64,000 bases of DNA, from positions 248,001 to 312,000 of the forward strand of contig NZ_JAUTAL010000001.1 in the NCBI RefSeq assembly GCF_030818575.1, written 5' to 3'. Positions 19,001-28,813 of this stretch are shown here, piece by piece. The position numbers and the translations under genes were made by a program. The notes beneath the pieces are model-generated. The model was not told where the DNA came from. It searched no databases and saw nothing but the letters and a program-made list of their open reading frames with translations. Each line of letters starts with the position of its first letter. Within the stretch, counting starts at the first letter, position 1. The DNA comes from Chryseobacterium camelliae (lineage in GTDB: Bacteria; Bacteroidota; Bacteroidia; Flavobacteriales; Weeksellaceae).

Positions 19001-19466
19001 CGATATAAACGATACAGTTCCTGTAGGTGCCAAGCATTTTGAGAGCGGTGATTTCGTAATCTCCATGATCAAAAAAGAAGGATTATTCAACAACGGCCAG
19101 CCTGTTTTCCTTCATGATAAAGTAATGAATACTTACACGAATCTTCAGGGCAACAGCTATCATTTTACAGCTTCTGCAGGAGAGGTTTCAAACCGGTTTG
19201 AAATTGTTTATAAAGACCAGAACGTACTTTCTGTACATGATGATTCAAAGAAAGAGACATTTGAAGTATACAGAAGCGGGGAAGAATTCGTAGTGAGGAA
19301 TGATAAAAATATTCAGTCTGTCGAAGTATACGACGCTTCGGGAAGAATGGTTCTTCAGCTAAAGGATAATAAAACGACAGTGAATTTCAGATTGAATATT
19401 AACGGTACTTATGTAATAAAAGCTGTTTCTGCAGGTAAGGAATACAGCAGAAAAATAATTAAATAA
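16080..19466 (+). CDS. Large T9SS-secreted surface protein with choice-of-anchor-D and FnIII-like domains
   Basis: 1128-residue secreted protein. A signal peptide spans about 1-26 (ending WSWGQA). A jelly-roll-like region follows, then a choice-of-anchor-D/ASPM-type domain (about 160-260, with a TITNNGT pattern), an FnIII-like unit (about 262-362, ending YGSERSFTTL), Ig-like segments, and a long Ser/Thr/Asn-rich middle. The last ~75 residues form a type A T9SS sorting domain (VEVYDASGRMV, then NGTYVIKAVSAGKEYSRKIIK), which directs export through the type IX machinery and usually surface attachment. No enzymatic domain was recognised; adhesion or matrix function is a guess. The Thr/Asn/Ser richness fits a cell-surface protein. 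A 78-aa partner gene follows 7 bases later. Confidence 0.85.
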   Translation: MQLKLFYLRKILFVSLMLLSLWSWGQATLPFTYDGGRSGLPTGLSQTGLGTDYNNSPKMKFDDSGDFVVLNFTGAGSTLSYKISNNGISGNFKFQILQSADGTNYTSIRDITTLSSGSTIFTDNVSSSAKYIKWVYTTKATGNIGLGAINLSAQASDPNLSISGTASNGSVCPNTAASAVTYTITNNGTIDATGINIASSDSQFVVSGLSATTVTANGGTATFNVIFTPTASGSKSSTLTVSSSTSGSNSPTYTISGTGTASVSALVSTNAATSLSYNEAVMNGNVTTVGACPASSEKGFVYGTTSGTYGSPIPVGSTVSTGSYNYNLTSLSQGTTYYYKAYVKDTNGNYVYGSERSFTTLVPASQIAFVNMPTSGYTTVSLPAFSIEARTPSNTVDTSYSGTVSLSKTSGSGVMSGTLSNISFVNGIANFNDVKFDTADTYVISATAGNLPTVASGNIVITTGDIYQKITSITDLTDGDYIIADANDAVIATNVVTNGTYATTAVTVNNNAIVNTNTNTVWHITNLGSNYSIQNVNNTKYLAYSGSSTNLAAGNSVSDNSQKWIITYNTDHFTVASVQDNSRILKYNSALSTPGFKAYTSATTAPEVSLYKKITTTTWSSANGSGSWSNGSPSAGTDAIITNNYSTSSNPAFTARNITIKNGGVLEITSGNTINAVDVTIENGGNLIQRDGSTLNNTGTFNVLKTGASALNKYAFWSSPVVSQNLSNIYGSTTPAFITEYDTATDYFVNASSTAAVTGKAYSIKTPSANASLTFSGTPVNGNQTFTLSTAGNGFNLIGNPYASNLDLNAFYTANSGKISNTFYFWDNTSNSVTTQSGSTTTNVGYAAYNPASQAWVPAPNITSVPAGNTASIGQGFIVKATNTADTSLNFTNDMRVANQGAYFNKSTVNAAEGKFWLQLTSSYGTSNTVVVAYLSQASNTYDQYDSKAIASGSDAFYTLADAQNLIIQGRGNFDINDTVPVGAKHFESGDFVISMIKKEGLFNNGQPVFLHDKVMNTYTNLQGNSYHFTASAGEVSNRFEIVYKDQNVLSVHDDSKKETFEVYRSGEEFVVRNDKNIQSVEVYDASGRMVLQLKDNKTTVNFRLNINGTYVIKAVSAGKEYSRKIIK

Positions 19467-19473
19467 AGACAAA

Positions 19474-19710
19474 ATGAAAAAATTAATAATAATATATGTA
19501 ATGGCATTTTCAGGTATTGCGTATGCACAGCAGTCCGATAATCCTTTTGTTTATGACAATTCCTCACAGGAAGAGGCAGATCCCGTTCCCGGAACACCCG
19601 GAGATCCCGTACAACCTGCGCCAATTGATCAGTATATTCAGGTTCTTTTTTTTGCGGGAATAGGAACTATCCTCCTGCATGCAAAAAGAAAGAAGGCAGT
19701 CAATAAATAA
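19474..19710 (+). CDS. Small signal-peptide/membrane protein paired with the T9SS cargo gene
   Basis: 78 aa, 7 bases after the T9SS protein, so almost certainly co-transcribed. Residues 1-18 form a signal peptide ending AYAQ. A short acidic, Pro/Gly-rich linker (PVPGTPGDPVQPAPIDQY) leads to one hydrophobic helix (VLFFAGIGTILLHA) and a basic tail (KRKKAVNK). I believe similar small proteins often follow T9SS cargo genes in flavobacteria, but the function is unknown to me. The helix plus basic tail suggests an inner-membrane anchor with the linker in the periplasm. Confidence 0.75.
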   Translation: MKKLIIIYVMAFSGIAYAQQSDNPFVYDNSSQEEADPVPGTPGDPVQPAPIDQYIQVLFFAGIGTILLHAKRKKAVNK

Positions 19711-19730
19711 TGATTATAAGATAAAAAAAA

Positions 19731-19758
19731 TCCAAAGTTTATGAACTTTGGATTTTTT
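19731..19758 (+). terminator. Terminator after the T9SS cargo operon
   Basis: TCCAAAGTT and AACTTTGGA form a perfect 9-bp stem with a 4-base loop followed by six T. It separates the surface-protein operon from the polysaccharide locus. Confidence 0.9.
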
Positions 19759-19860
19759 ATTTTATACTAATTGCAATTACGGATAGATTTTTGATAAGAA
19801 TTAAAATAAATGAGTTACATCGCTTTACCTGCAGCCTAACAAAATAACTTATCACTACGA

Positions 19861-19890
19861 TTGTAAAAATGAATAATATGTTTACCTTTG
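19861..19890 (+). promoter_or_regulatory. Promoter of polysaccharide module I
   Basis: TTG at 19861-19863 and TACCTTTG at 19883-19890, spaced by 19 bases, match the full flavobacterial consensus (TTG, 17-23 bases, TAnnTTTG). The predicted start is near 19897, about 20 bases before the ATG at 19919. This is the best promoter match in the window. Confidence 0.65.
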
Positions 19891-19918
19891 TGTTCAAATA
19901 TAAACCATTTGATGTTGA

Positions 19919-21883
19919 ATGAAAAAGCTAAATGACGCTTTTAGGGCATTGTATAGGGGCGACAATCTATTGAAGATGACGGAACTGAGATATCTGCCCC
20001 GCTGGTTGGTTATTGTTATTGATGTTTTAATTGTATTTTTTTCCATATTTCTGGCTTATTTCTTTTTAAAAAAGCTTAATATACGGGTTAATTTTGCATC
20101 TTATAGTCTTCAGAAAAGAATTATTATCATAACAGTAAATATCCTGTTTATGTTTGTTTTTAAAACGTATGCAGGGATTATACGGCATTCAACTTTTTTC
20201 GACTTCTTTAAAATATTGTTAGCCTCTGGTTCTACTTTATTTACTTTACTGCTTATCAATTATTGTTTTGAATTATCAGTTGGTACATCGCTATATCTGT
20301 ATCCAAGTTTATTTTTATATTTCTTTATTTCTGTTTCGATCATGTTCTTTTTCAGGATTTTCACGAAGCAGTTTTTCAATATGCTGATGGATATCAAAGG
20401 GAACGCTTCCAAGATAAGAGTTGCCGTAGTAGGAGTAGGAGATGTTTCTGTATCGTTGGCCAGAGCAATTGTTCATAATCCAAGTTATCCATATCAGCTT
20501 GCCGGCTTTCTAACGAACCGATCAGATTCTAATAGGGCATTGTTATTAGGACATAAAATTTATAATCAGGAACAAATTGTAAAAAATCAACATTTGATTA
20601 AACAGTTTGATGCAGTGCTTATTATAAAAGAAATCATGACTAAAAGCGATTTGGAAGAGTGGATGACTTTTGCTTTAGACAGAGGCCTGAAAGTGCTCAA
20701 AGCTCCATCGCTAAGTAAGATGAGAGATACAGATCTGGTAGGAGGAATCAGGCAACTGCAGATTGAAGACCTGCTTAACCGCAAGCCTATTAAGATTGAA
20801 AATGAAGAGGTAAAAAGAAGGCATTTTGAAAAAAATGTTCTTGTTACAGGAGGAGCGGGCTCTATTGGCAGCGAGATTGTAAGACAGGTAGCACAGTTTG
20901 CGCCTTCCTTAATTGTTGTATTAGATCAGGCAGAATCACCTTTATATGAATTGGAACTGGAACTGCTTGAAAAATTTCCTGAGCAAGACTTTAAATTTAT
21001 TCTGGCAGACATATCCAATAGTTACAGACTGGAGAAAGTATTTGAAACTTATGGATTTTCAATGGTATATCATGCGGCAGCTTATAAGCATGTACCTATT
21101 ATAGAAGACAATCCTCATGAAGCTGTTTTTGTAAATATATTAGGGACCAAAAATGTTGCGCTGTTATCCAAGAAATATAAAGTCAACCGTTTTGTAATGG
21201 TTTCTACGGACAAGGCTGTAAATCCTACCAATGTAATGGGAGCCTCCAAAAGAGCAGCAGAGCTTTTCGTACAGTCATTACAGAATTCTGAAGGCAATAT
21301 TACCAAATTTATTACGACGCGCTTTGGGAATGTTTTAGGTTCCAATGGATCGGTAATTCCACATTTCAGAAGGCAGATTGAAAAAGGAGGACCGGTAACT
21401 ATTACCCATCCGGATATCATCAGATACTTTATGACTATTCCTGAAGCCTGCGAATTGGTACTGCAGGCTGGTACTATGGGAAATGGTGCTGAGATTTATG
21501 TATTTGATATGGGCGAGCCTGTAAAAATCCTTGACCTTGCCAAACGTATGATCAAGCTCTCAGGATATACTCCGGATATTGATATAAAAATTACATTTGT
21601 GGGACTTCGCCCCGGAGAGAAACTTTATGAGGAACTATTAAGCAATAACACGACTACGATTCCTACCCATCATGATAAAATAATGATTTCCAAGGATCCG
21701 TATATGAGTTTTGAAGATATAGACTTGCTGGTAATTCAGATCATAAAGGCAGCTGTTAAAAGGAATAAATTAGAGGTCGTAAGGATTTTGAAAAATATTG
21801 TTCCGGAATTTATAAGTAATAATTCAGAATTTGAATTGTTGGATCATCAGAAAAGCGAAGATCTTATTAGTGAGGATATTTGA
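19919..21883 (+). CDS. Membrane-bound nucleotide-sugar 4,6-dehydratase, CapD/WbpM/PglF family
   Basis: 654 aa. The N-terminal part has four or five membrane helices (about 28-160) and a CoA-binding-like Rossmann region. The catalytic SDR domain starts near 306 with VTGGAGSIGSE (NAD+ binding). The catalytic segment STDKAVNPTNVMGASKR near 426 has Met in place of the usual YxxxK tyrosine, as in WbpM, FlaA1 and PglF. The family converts UDP-GlcNAc to UDP-2-acetamido-2,6-dideoxy-4-hexulose. The product can feed the aminotransferase at 47332 or the reductase-like protein at 45798. First gene of the polysaccharide locus. Confidence 0.9.
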   Translation: MKKLNDAFRALYRGDNLLKMTELRYLPRWLVIVIDVLIVFFSIFLAYFFLKKLNIRVNFASYSLQKRIIIITVNILFMFVFKTYAGIIRHSTFFDFFKILLASGSTLFTLLLINYCFELSVGTSLYLYPSLFLYFFISVSIMFFFRIFTKQFFNMLMDIKGNASKIRVAVVGVGDVSVSLARAIVHNPSYPYQLAGFLTNRSDSNRALLLGHKIYNQEQIVKNQHLIKQFDAVLIIKEIMTKSDLEEWMTFALDRGLKVLKAPSLSKMRDTDLVGGIRQLQIEDLLNRKPIKIENEEVKRRHFEKNVLVTGGAGSIGSEIVRQVAQFAPSLIVVLDQAESPLYELELELLEKFPEQDFKFILADISNSYRLEKVFETYGFSMVYHAAAYKHVPIIEDNPHEAVFVNILGTKNVALLSKKYKVNRFVMVSTDKAVNPTNVMGASKRAAELFVQSLQNSEGNITKFITTRFGNVLGSNGSVIPHFRRQIEKGGPVTITHPDIIRYFMTIPEACELVLQAGTMGNGAEIYVFDMGEPVKILDLAKRMIKLSGYTPDIDIKITFVGLRPGEKLYEELLSNNTTTIPTHHDKIMISKDPYMSFEDIDLLVIQIIKAAVKRNKLEVVRILKNIVPEFISNNSEFELLDHQKSEDLISEDI

Positions 21884-22070
21884 AAATACTTTAATTACTC
21901 ACATTAATTTACTTTGCCAAAGCATGTTTATTGCGATTAGAAGTTGAGGTGATACAAAATATTTATTTCTATGGTATCATTTTTGCTATAAGAGCAGCGA
22001 TTTACAAATTCAGTATTTTTTAGTTCTACAGATCTCTTCAGATATGTAGAATTACATAATAAAATATTTT

Positions 22071-22100
22071 TTAAGTTCTAAAATAATAATCCTATTTTTG
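22071..22100 (+). promoter_or_regulatory. Putative promoter of the wza-like gene; decides its start
   Basis: TTA at 22071-22073 (one mismatch from TTG) and TATTTTTG at 22093-22100 are 19 bases apart. The last base of the -7 element is the G of an in-frame GTG at 22100, so that GTG would lie upstream of the predicted start site. This favours the ATG at 22118. Confidence 0.45.
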
Positions 22101-22117
22101 TGAAAAATTTATCAGAA

Positions 22118-22927
22118 ATGAGTTGGAAAAATTTTATTTGCGGATGCGCACTTTCGATACTGTTATTTTCTTGTGGAGCGAGACAGGAAATCAACTATAT
22201 GAAGGATATTGAAAATGTTGCATTAGATAATTCAATTAAAAACAGCAGGACAACTTTGCAACCTGGAGATCAATTAATCATAACTGTTTCTGCGAAAGAT
22301 ATGGATGTTGTTAAACCATTTAATCAGGTTTATTCTTCTGCATCTACCATAACTCAGTATTCTCAGCCAAGTTCAAATAATTTACCTCAACAAATTCCTG
22401 TTTCCGGACCTACTTACAGCGTAGATACTGACTATAATATTACATTTCCTCAAATAGGAAAAATCAGTGTTAAAGATGAAAATATAGAGACTTTGAAGAC
22501 TAAATTGACCAGCTTACTCAGAGAGTACATAAAAGATCCTATAGTAGATGCAAAGCTTATCAATTTCCGAGTTTCTGTATTAGGGGAAGTTGCCAGACCG
22601 GGAACTTATGTACTCCCTGATGGAAACGCTACATTGCTTAGTGCATTGGGATTGGCTGGGGATTTAACAACATATGGAGTCCGTACTAACGTTTTAGTGG
22701 TTAGAAATGTTGATGGAGTGTTTACTAAAGAAAGAATAAATCTTACCAGTGCACAATTTATTAATTCGCCTTACTATTATCTAAAACAAAATGATATTAT
22801 CTATGTTCAGCCAAATGCTAACAGAGAAAAGGCAGCCAGAGTTGATCCTAATACAGGGCTTTACATTTCAGTGGCTTCTGTCATTGCTTCTTTAGTTATA
22901 GGAGTCTTGGCATTGACTAAAAATTAA
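22118..22927 (+). CDS. Polysaccharide export outer-membrane lipoprotein, Wza-like
   Basis: 269 aa from the ATG at 22118; a GTG at 22100 is in frame but overlaps the promoter motif. A lipoprotein signal ends in LFSC with Cys19. The Poly_export (PES) domain begins at LQPGDQLIITV and includes FPQIGKISV. An SLBB domain follows (VSVLGEVARPGTYVLPDG). The C-terminus has a hydrophobic helix (about 245-267) that would form the outer-membrane helical pore. It is shorter than E. coli Wza (379 aa), as is common in Bacteroidetes. It is the only Wza-like gene in the window, and its wzc partner follows 24 bases later. Confidence 0.92.
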   Translation: MSWKNFICGCALSILLFSCGARQEINYMKDIENVALDNSIKNSRTTLQPGDQLIITVSAKDMDVVKPFNQVYSSASTITQYSQPSSNNLPQQIPVSGPTYSVDTDYNITFPQIGKISVKDENIETLKTKLTSLLREYIKDPIVDAKLINFRVSVLGEVARPGTYVLPDGNATLLSALGLAGDLTTYGVRTNVLVVRNVDGVFTKERINLTSAQFINSPYYYLKQNDIIYVQPNANREKAARVDPNTGLYISVASVIASLVIGVLALTKN

Positions 22928-22951
22928 ATTTAAGATACATAATTATTTATA

Positions 22952-25318
22952 GTGGATCACAATTATTTGCAGGAAAAGGCTCAGAACGACACCTTTAATC
23001 TCAGAGAAATTATTAAACCTTATTTATACCGCTGGTATTGGTTTATTTTAGGAGTTTTAGCAACAATTATTTTTGCATGGTTTCTTCTGAGGTATACTAT
23101 CCCGGTATATAATACTGAGGCAACATTATTGATAAAAGAAGTTAAAAAATCTACTTCTGGCCAGCCTGAGATGTCTGTAATTTCCGAGCTTGGTGGTATT
23201 GGTGGAATGGGTACCAATTCAATTGATAATGAAATAGAGATTTTTAAATCTAAAAAACTCATGTTGTCAGTTGTTAAAGAATTGGGGTTAGAAACCAATA
23301 TTTATGCGAAGGGAAATTTGAAAGATTCTGAACTATATAAAGAGTCTGCTCCATTCGTAGTAAGAGTTATCAGTGAAAAGCGTAATGCCGTATATCCAAA
23401 TAAAGAAGTTTTAGCAATTGTTAATAATAACAATATTACAATTAAGTCTGAAAGTTTTAAGAAGGATATACAGGTGGAATTTAATAAAGCCGTAACAATG
23501 CCCTTTGGTATTGTAATCTTTCAAAAGAATCCATTATTTAATAAATCTGCGGTAGATACGGGTAAGTACATTCTGCAATTTATGTCTGGTATTGATAGAA
23601 CAAGAAGTTTGTTAAGCCAACTTAATGTAAGTTTAGTGCAGAAAGAAGCAACTGTACTTAAAATTTCCATGAGTTCTGAAGTTCCAGAAAAAGCTCAGGA
23701 TATTCTTAATCGTTTAGCAGTTAATTATAACCGTGAGGCAAATCTCGATAAAAATTCGGAAGCACAAAAGACAGCTAGTTTTATTGATGAAAGAATTAAA
23801 CTGATTGGAGAAGAATTAGGAAAAGTAGAAACACAGAAGGAAGATTTTAAAGTTCAGAACAATATTGCTGATATTAAAGCAGAAGCAGAGTTATCATTGG
23901 AGAACGCAGCTAAAATCCGGCAGACACAGATCGATAATGAATCTCAATTAGAGTTAGTAAACAGTTTGATTGGATACCTCAATAAACAGGGAGCTTACCA
24001 GGTGCTTCCTCTTAATGTGGGATTAACGGACTCTAATACGGCATCTGATATTACCATGTATAATCAGTTGATTACTGAGCGTGAAAGGCTTTTAGCGAGT
24101 TCTACTACCGCTAATCCATTAGTTCAGGATATTACCAAGCAAATAGGAAATATGCGTACTGCAATTTCCGAAAGCCTTCGAAAAAGTAGATCTGCACTTC
24201 AGATTGTTAATGCAAATATTCAGTCAGAACAGAATAGGCTTTCCGGAAGGATTTCTAAGGTTCCTGTACAGGAAAAACTTTTCAGAAGTATAGAAAGACA
24301 ACAGAATATAAAAGAGCAATTATATTTATTATTATTGCAAAAAAGGGAAGAAGCGGCTATATCACTCGCTATAGCAGCGCCGAAAGCAAGGATTGTAGAT
24401 GATGCTCTTACTAATCCTACACCAGTATCACCTAAAAAAAGCATCATTTATTTAGGTGCTTTATTGATAGGTTTGCTTATTCCATTTGTAATTATATATG
24501 TATTAGAATTGTTTAATAATAAACTACAGACCAAAAAGGATTTGGAAAAACTTTCTATGGGTCCTGCTGTAGTAGGAGAGTTACCATCTTTAGAAAAAGG
24601 GCATTCGGAATTAATACAGCTTAATGATCTTTCGCCATTAGCAGAAGCATTCCGAATACTCATTACCAATATTAATTTTATGCTGCCTAAGAATAGCAAA
24701 GGAAATGTAATTTTTGTTACTTCTTCAGTAAAGGGTGAAGGGAAAACGTTTACAGCAGTTAATCTTGCCCTTACATTGGCTACACCGCGAAAAAAAGTTG
24801 TCATCATAGGTTCGGATATAAGAAATCCTCAATTACAACGATATAATGAAAATAGAAGAGGCTTAGTAGGACTTTCAGAATATATGTATGATCAGCAGGT
24901 TCAGACATCTGAAATTATTCATTCTAGCACTTTTAATCCGTATTGTGATGTCATTTATTCCGGCGCCATTACACCTAATCCGACCGAGTTATTGTCAAAC
25001 GGGAGATATCAGCATCTGGTAGAAAGTTTAAAGTCTGAATATGATTATATCATTTTAGATACAGCTCCGTTGATGCTCGTTACCGATTCTTTTATCATAG
25101 CAGATGTTGCTGATGTCACTGTATATGTTACCAGATCAAATTTTACAGAGAAAGAATTAGTTTTATTTGCTAATGCACAAATTGCTGATAAGAAAATAAA
25201 AAATGTTGTATTTGTACTTAATGATGTAAAAGATAAATTCAGGGCGTACGGGAACAAATATGGTTATGGATATTCAGCTGATGAAGCTAAGCCTTGGTGG
25301 AAAAAGCTTTTCGATTAA
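22952..25318 (+). CDS. wzc: Polysaccharide co-polymerase and tyrosine autokinase, Wzc-like (copy 1)
   Basis: 788 aa with a GTG start. Membrane helices lie at about 28-48 and 495-517. A Wzz domain follows the first, then a long periplasmic coiled coil (about 240-460) containing a GNVR-like segment ([18 protein letters not shown]). The cytoplasmic BY-kinase domain has Walker [10 protein letters not shown] (about 591-599), Walker A' [12 protein letters not shown] and Walker [12 protein letters not shown]. The C-terminus carries a tyrosine cluster (NKYGYGY) expected to be autophosphorylated. It controls chain length and export with the Wza encoded just upstream. No Wzb-type phosphatase is in the window. 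A second copy is at 49363. Confidence 0.93.
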   Translation: MDHNYLQEKAQNDTFNLREIIKPYLYRWYWFILGVLATIIFAWFLLRYTIPVYNTEATLLIKEVKKSTSGQPEMSVISELGGIGGMGTNSIDNEIEIFKSKKLMLSVVKELGLETNIYAKGNLKDSELYKESAPFVVRVISEKRNAVYPNKEVLAIVNNNNITIKSESFKKDIQVEFNKAVTMPFGIVIFQKNPLFNKSAVDTGKYILQFMSGIDRTRSLLSQLNVSLVQKEATVLKISMSSEVPEKAQDILNRLAVNYNREANLDKNSEAQKTASFIDERIKLIGEELGKVETQKEDFKVQNNIADIKAEAELSLENAAKIRQTQIDNESQLELVNSLIGYLNKQGAYQVLPLNVGLTDSNTASDITMYNQLITERERLLASSTTANPLVQDITKQIGNMRTAISESLRKSRSALQIVNANIQSEQNRLSGRISKVPVQEKLFRSIERQQNIKEQLYLLLLQKREEAAISLAIAAPKARIVDDALTNPTPVSPKKSIIYLGALLIGLLIPFVIIYVLELFNNKLQTKKDLEKLSMGPAVVGELPSLEKGHSELIQLNDLSPLAEAFRILITNINFMLPKNSKGNVIFVTSSVKGEGKTFTAVNLALTLATPRKKVVIIGSDIRNPQLQRYNENRRGLVGLSEYMYDQQVQTSEIIHSSTFNPYCDVIYSGAITPNPTELLSNGRYQHLVESLKSEYDYIILDTAPLMLVTDSFIIADVADVTVYVTRSNFTEKELVLFANAQIADKKIKNVVFVLNDVKDKFRAYGNKYGYGYSADEAKPWWKKLFD

Positions 25319-25405
25319 AATAAAAATCACTTATCTAACAGTCAATTAAATTGGATCTAATAGTTCACTGGTAAAGCTTACTTCCTATTTAAGTTAAAAC
25401 AGCTT

Positions 25406-26710
25406 ATGAATAAAAAATATAAAATAGCAATAATTGGATTAGGATATGTAGGTTTACCCTTAGCTAGGCTATTTGCTACGAAATATGCTGTTGTTGGCTT
25501 TGATATTAATCATCAAAGAGTTAGTGAACTTAATGAAGGGCATGATTCAACAAGAGAAATTGAAGATGACGTATTAATGCCTGTCATAGTTAAACAAAAT
25601 CCACTTGAATATGATGCACTAAAGGGACTATATTGTTCATCTGATTCTGTAGATATTAAAAATGCTGATATATATATAATAACAGTTCCTACCCCTATTG
25701 ACCGTCACAACAGACCAGATCTTAATCCATTGTACAACGCTAGCGAAACAGTTGGTAAGGTATTAAAAAAGGGTGATATTGTTATTTATGAATCGACAGT
25801 ATATCCTGGAGTAACAGAAGAAGAATGTATTCCTGTACTTGAAAAATTTTCCGGCTTGAAGTTTAATGAGGATTTTTTTGCAGGCTATTCACCTGAAAGA
25901 ATTAACCCGGGTGATAAGGAGCATACAGTAGAAAAAATTCGTAAAGTAACTTCAGGTTCTACTCCTGAAATTGGACAGGTTGTAGATAATTTATATAAAT
26001 CTGTTATAACAGCAGGTACACATTTGGCACCAACCATTAAAGTAGCTGAAGCTTCAAAGGTTATTGAAAATTCTCAAAGGGATGTCAATATTGCTTTTAT
26101 GAATGAATTGGCCAAGATTTTTTCCCTAATGGATATTGATACTCATGATGTATTGGAGGCAGCAGGAACAAAGTGGAATTTTCTTCCTTTCAAGCCCGGT
26201 CTAGTAGGTGGACATTGCATTGGGGTTGATCCATTTTATCTAGCACAAAAAGCTCAAGAAATCGGCTATTATTCAGAATTAATTTTGAGTGCCAGGAGGC
26301 TTAATGATTCTATGGGATCTTTTGTTGCGTCACAGGTTATTAAACTCATGATTGATAAGGAAATTCAAGTAAAAGGTGCCAACATACTTAATTTAGGAAT
26401 TACCTTTAAGGAAAATTGTCCAGATATAAGAAATTCAAAAGCGATCGATATTGTTAATAATCTCAAAGAGTATGGTAGTGAGATAACCGTATATGACCCA
26501 TGGGCCAATCCTTTTGAGGTTAAAAAAGAATATGAGATAATATCTCATCAAGACTTTTCTGCTATAAAAAAACAATATGATGTAATAATACTTACTGTGT
26601 CACATCATGAATTTTTGACTTTAGATTTAAAAGCTTTGCTTAAAAATAATGGAATAGTTTACGATGTTAAAGGGGTTCTTACAAAAGAGAATGTACATAA
26701 AAGGCTGTAA
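25406..26710 (+). CDS. Nucleotide-sugar dehydrogenase, UDP-HexNAc dehydrogenase (WbpO/TviB-like)
   Basis: 434 aa, NAD-dependent oxidation of a UDP-sugar C6 to a uronic acid. The N-terminal Rossmann motif is GLGYVGLP (11-18), with TVPTPID downstream. [16 protein letters not shown] and [11 protein letters not shown] are family signatures. The catalytic cysteine is in GGHCIGVDP (near 271), followed by [11 protein letters not shown], a context typical of WbpO/TviB enzymes that make UDP-GalNAcA or UDP-GlcNAcA rather than of UDP-glucose dehydrogenase. The substrate choice is inferred from this resemblance. It supplies an acidic sugar to the glycan. Confidence 0.9.
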   Translation: MNKKYKIAIIGLGYVGLPLARLFATKYAVVGFDINHQRVSELNEGHDSTREIEDDVLMPVIVKQNPLEYDALKGLYCSSDSVDIKNADIYIITVPTPIDRHNRPDLNPLYNASETVGKVLKKGDIVIYESTVYPGVTEEECIPVLEKFSGLKFNEDFFAGYSPERINPGDKEHTVEKIRKVTSGSTPEIGQVVDNLYKSVITAGTHLAPTIKVAEASKVIENSQRDVNIAFMNELAKIFSLMDIDTHDVLEAAGTKWNFLPFKPGLVGGHCIGVDPFYLAQKAQEIGYYSELILSARRLNDSMGSFVASQVIKLMIDKEIQVKGANILNLGITFKENCPDIRNSKAIDIVNNLKEYGSEITVYDPWANPFEVKKEYEIISHQDFSAIKKQYDVIILTVSHHEFLTLDLKALLKNNGIVYDVKGVLTKENVHKRL

Positions 26711-26788
26711 TCTTGTTTTTAGAAGGTTAGGATAGAACCTTCTAGGTAAAGATGATATCGTAAGAGTTTAAGATGACTACAATAGGAC

Positions 26789-27781
26789 ATGAAGAAATAT
26801 AATGTAATTTTATCAGGAGGCATAGGAAGCAGACTCTGGCCTCTTTCACGCAAACAGCATCCCAAACAGTTTCTGAAATTATTTTCGGGTAAGGCATTAT
26901 TTGAGTTAACTGCTGAACGTAATCAGAAATTAGTTGATGAAATTATGGTTGTTGGAAATACAGATCACATTGAGTGGAGTAAACAGCTTTTACAGGATAT
27001 TTGTCTTCCCAAAACTTTTATTACAGAGACTGCTGCCAGAAATACTGCTGCAGCAATCGCATTCGCTGCGTTAGCAGTTGATCCTGACGATATTTTAATT
27101 ATCACACCTTCTGACCATTTAATACAAAACCAGGATGATTATGAGCAGGCTATAAAGCAAGCTGTAGAACTGGGTAAAAAAGACTTTTTAGTTACGTTTG
27201 GGGTTGTTCCATCCAGGCCTGAAACAGGGTATGGTTATATTGAATATGAAGGTAAAGATGTTTTATCCTTCAGGGAAAAACCAAATACTGAAACGGCTCA
27301 AGAATTTTTGGAAAGAGGAACTTTTCTATGGAATTCGGGTATGTTCTGTTTCAAAGCGGGAATTTTCTTAGAAGAGCTGAAAAGATATCAGCCGGAAATT
27401 CTTGAGAAATGTATGGAAACCTGGCAAATATCAGAAAATTATTGTTTAGACACAAAATCTTCTCTTCAGATTCCGTCAATTAGTATTGATTATGCTGTAA
27501 TGGAAAGATCAAAAAAAATAAAGGTTGTTCCTGCATACTTCCGGTGGAATGATTTGGGGTCTTTTGAATCTCTGTATGATTATTTAAGATCTGCGGGTCA
27601 TCCGGTTGACGATAATGGAAACATGGTTATTGGTACAGATATTTTTACAGCATTTGTAGGGCTTAAAGATTCTATATTAGTTCATACTCCCGATGCAATA
27701 TTGATTCTTCAGAAAGAAAGATCACAGGATGTAAAAAAGATTTATAATCAACTGGAAAAATATAAATCTACTTTAAGATAA
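26789..27781 (+). CDS. manC: Mannose-1-phosphate guanylyltransferase
   Basis: 330 aa, makes GDP-mannose from GTP and mannose-1-phosphate. The N-terminal nucleotidyltransferase motif GGIGSRLWPLSRKQHPKQF (about 10-28) is diagnostic; TPSDHLI and FREKP are the other conserved loops. It is a monofunctional form, lacking the C-terminal phosphomannose isomerase cupin of longer ManC proteins (about 470 aa). The product feeds gmd and fcl, which follow. Phosphomannomutase and isomerase are not in this window. Confidence 0.93.
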   Translation: MKKYNVILSGGIGSRLWPLSRKQHPKQFLKLFSGKALFELTAERNQKLVDEIMVVGNTDHIEWSKQLLQDICLPKTFITETAARNTAAAIAFAALAVDPDDILIITPSDHLIQNQDDYEQAIKQAVELGKKDFLVTFGVVPSRPETGYGYIEYEGKDVLSFREKPNTETAQEFLERGTFLWNSGMFCFKAGIFLEELKRYQPEILEKCMETWQISENYCLDTKSSLQIPSISIDYAVMERSKKIKVVPAYFRWNDLGSFESLYDYLRSAGHPVDDNGNMVIGTDIFTAFVGLKDSILVHTPDAILILQKERSQDVKKIYNQLEKYKSTLR

Positions 27782-27796
27782 TTTAAATTTAAAACT

Positions 27797-28753
27797 ATGA
27801 TTTCAAAGGAGTCAAAAATATATATTGCAGGACACCGCGGAATGGTAGGATCTGCTATATGGAGGCAATTATCGGAAAAAGGATATACCCGTTTGATTGG
27901 ATTAAAAAGTAATGAACTTGATTTAAGAAACCAGGCAGCAGTAGCTGAGTTTTTTAAAGTTAATAAGCCCGAAGTGGTTATTGATGCAGCGGCAAAAGTA
28001 GGAGGTATTTTAGCTAATAATACGTATCCTTATCAGTTTTTAATGGAAAACATGCAAATCCAAAATAATCTGATTGATGCAGCACATAATAATGATGTTG
28101 AAAAATTTATTTTTTTGGGATCATCTTGCATTTATCCGAAACTTGCACCACAACCTTTAAAGGAAGAATATCTTTTAACAGATTCTCTTGAACCTACAAA
28201 TGAGTGGTATGCATTGGCAAAGATTACCGGTGTTAAAGCATGTGAAGCGATTAGAAAACAGTTTGGGAAGGATTACGTATCCTTGATGCCAACCAACTTA
28301 TATGGTACTCATGATAATTTTGATCTCAATACCTCACATGTTTTACCAGCTATGATCCGTAAATTTCATGATGCCAAGATGAATGGCAATTCTCCTGTAA
28401 CAGTATGGGGTTCTGGGACGCCTATGAGAGAATTCCTGTACGTAGATGATATGGCAGCCTCTGTTATTTTTGCTTTGGAAAATACTCTTCCGGAGCATTT
28501 ATATAATGTAGGAACAGGAACTGATTTAAGCATTAAAGAATTAGCTGAGATGATCCAAAAAATCGTTGGCCACACAGGAAATATAATTTGGGATCAGGAA
28601 AAACCAGATGGAACTCCAAGAAAACTGATGGATGTATCTAAAATGCATGAATTAGGCTGGAAACATACAACTAATCTTGAAGAAGGGATTACTAGAACTT
28701 ACCAGTGGTTTTTAGATAATATTAGCAATTTTAAAGAAGTAAAAATACACTGA
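27797..28753 (+). CDS. fcl: GDP-L-fucose synthase
   Basis: 318 aa SDR enzyme that epimerises (C3, C5) and reduces GDP-4-keto-6-deoxymannose to GDP-L-fucose. The NADP-binding GHRGMVGSA is at about 12-20, the catalytic serine in SSCIYP, and YALAKITG is the YxxxK motif. HVLPAMIRKFH and WGSGTPMREFLYVDD are family hallmarks. It lies before gmd rather than after it, and about 15 bases after manC. Confidence 0.95.
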   Translation: MISKESKIYIAGHRGMVGSAIWRQLSEKGYTRLIGLKSNELDLRNQAAVAEFFKVNKPEVVIDAAAKVGGILANNTYPYQFLMENMQIQNNLIDAAHNNDVEKFIFLGSSCIYPKLAPQPLKEEYLLTDSLEPTNEWYALAKITGVKACEAIRKQFGKDYVSLMPTNLYGTHDNFDLNTSHVLPAMIRKFHDAKMNGNSPVTVWGSGTPMREFLYVDDMAASVIFALENTLPEHLYNVGTGTDLSIKELAEMIQKIVGHTGNIIWDQEKPDGTPRKLMDVSKMHELGWKHTTNLEEGITRTYQWFLDNISNFKEVKIH

Positions 28754-28813
28754 TTCATATATAAGTGATTTCCGAATTACAGATAAATGTATCTGCAAGT
28801 CAAAAAATAAAAA

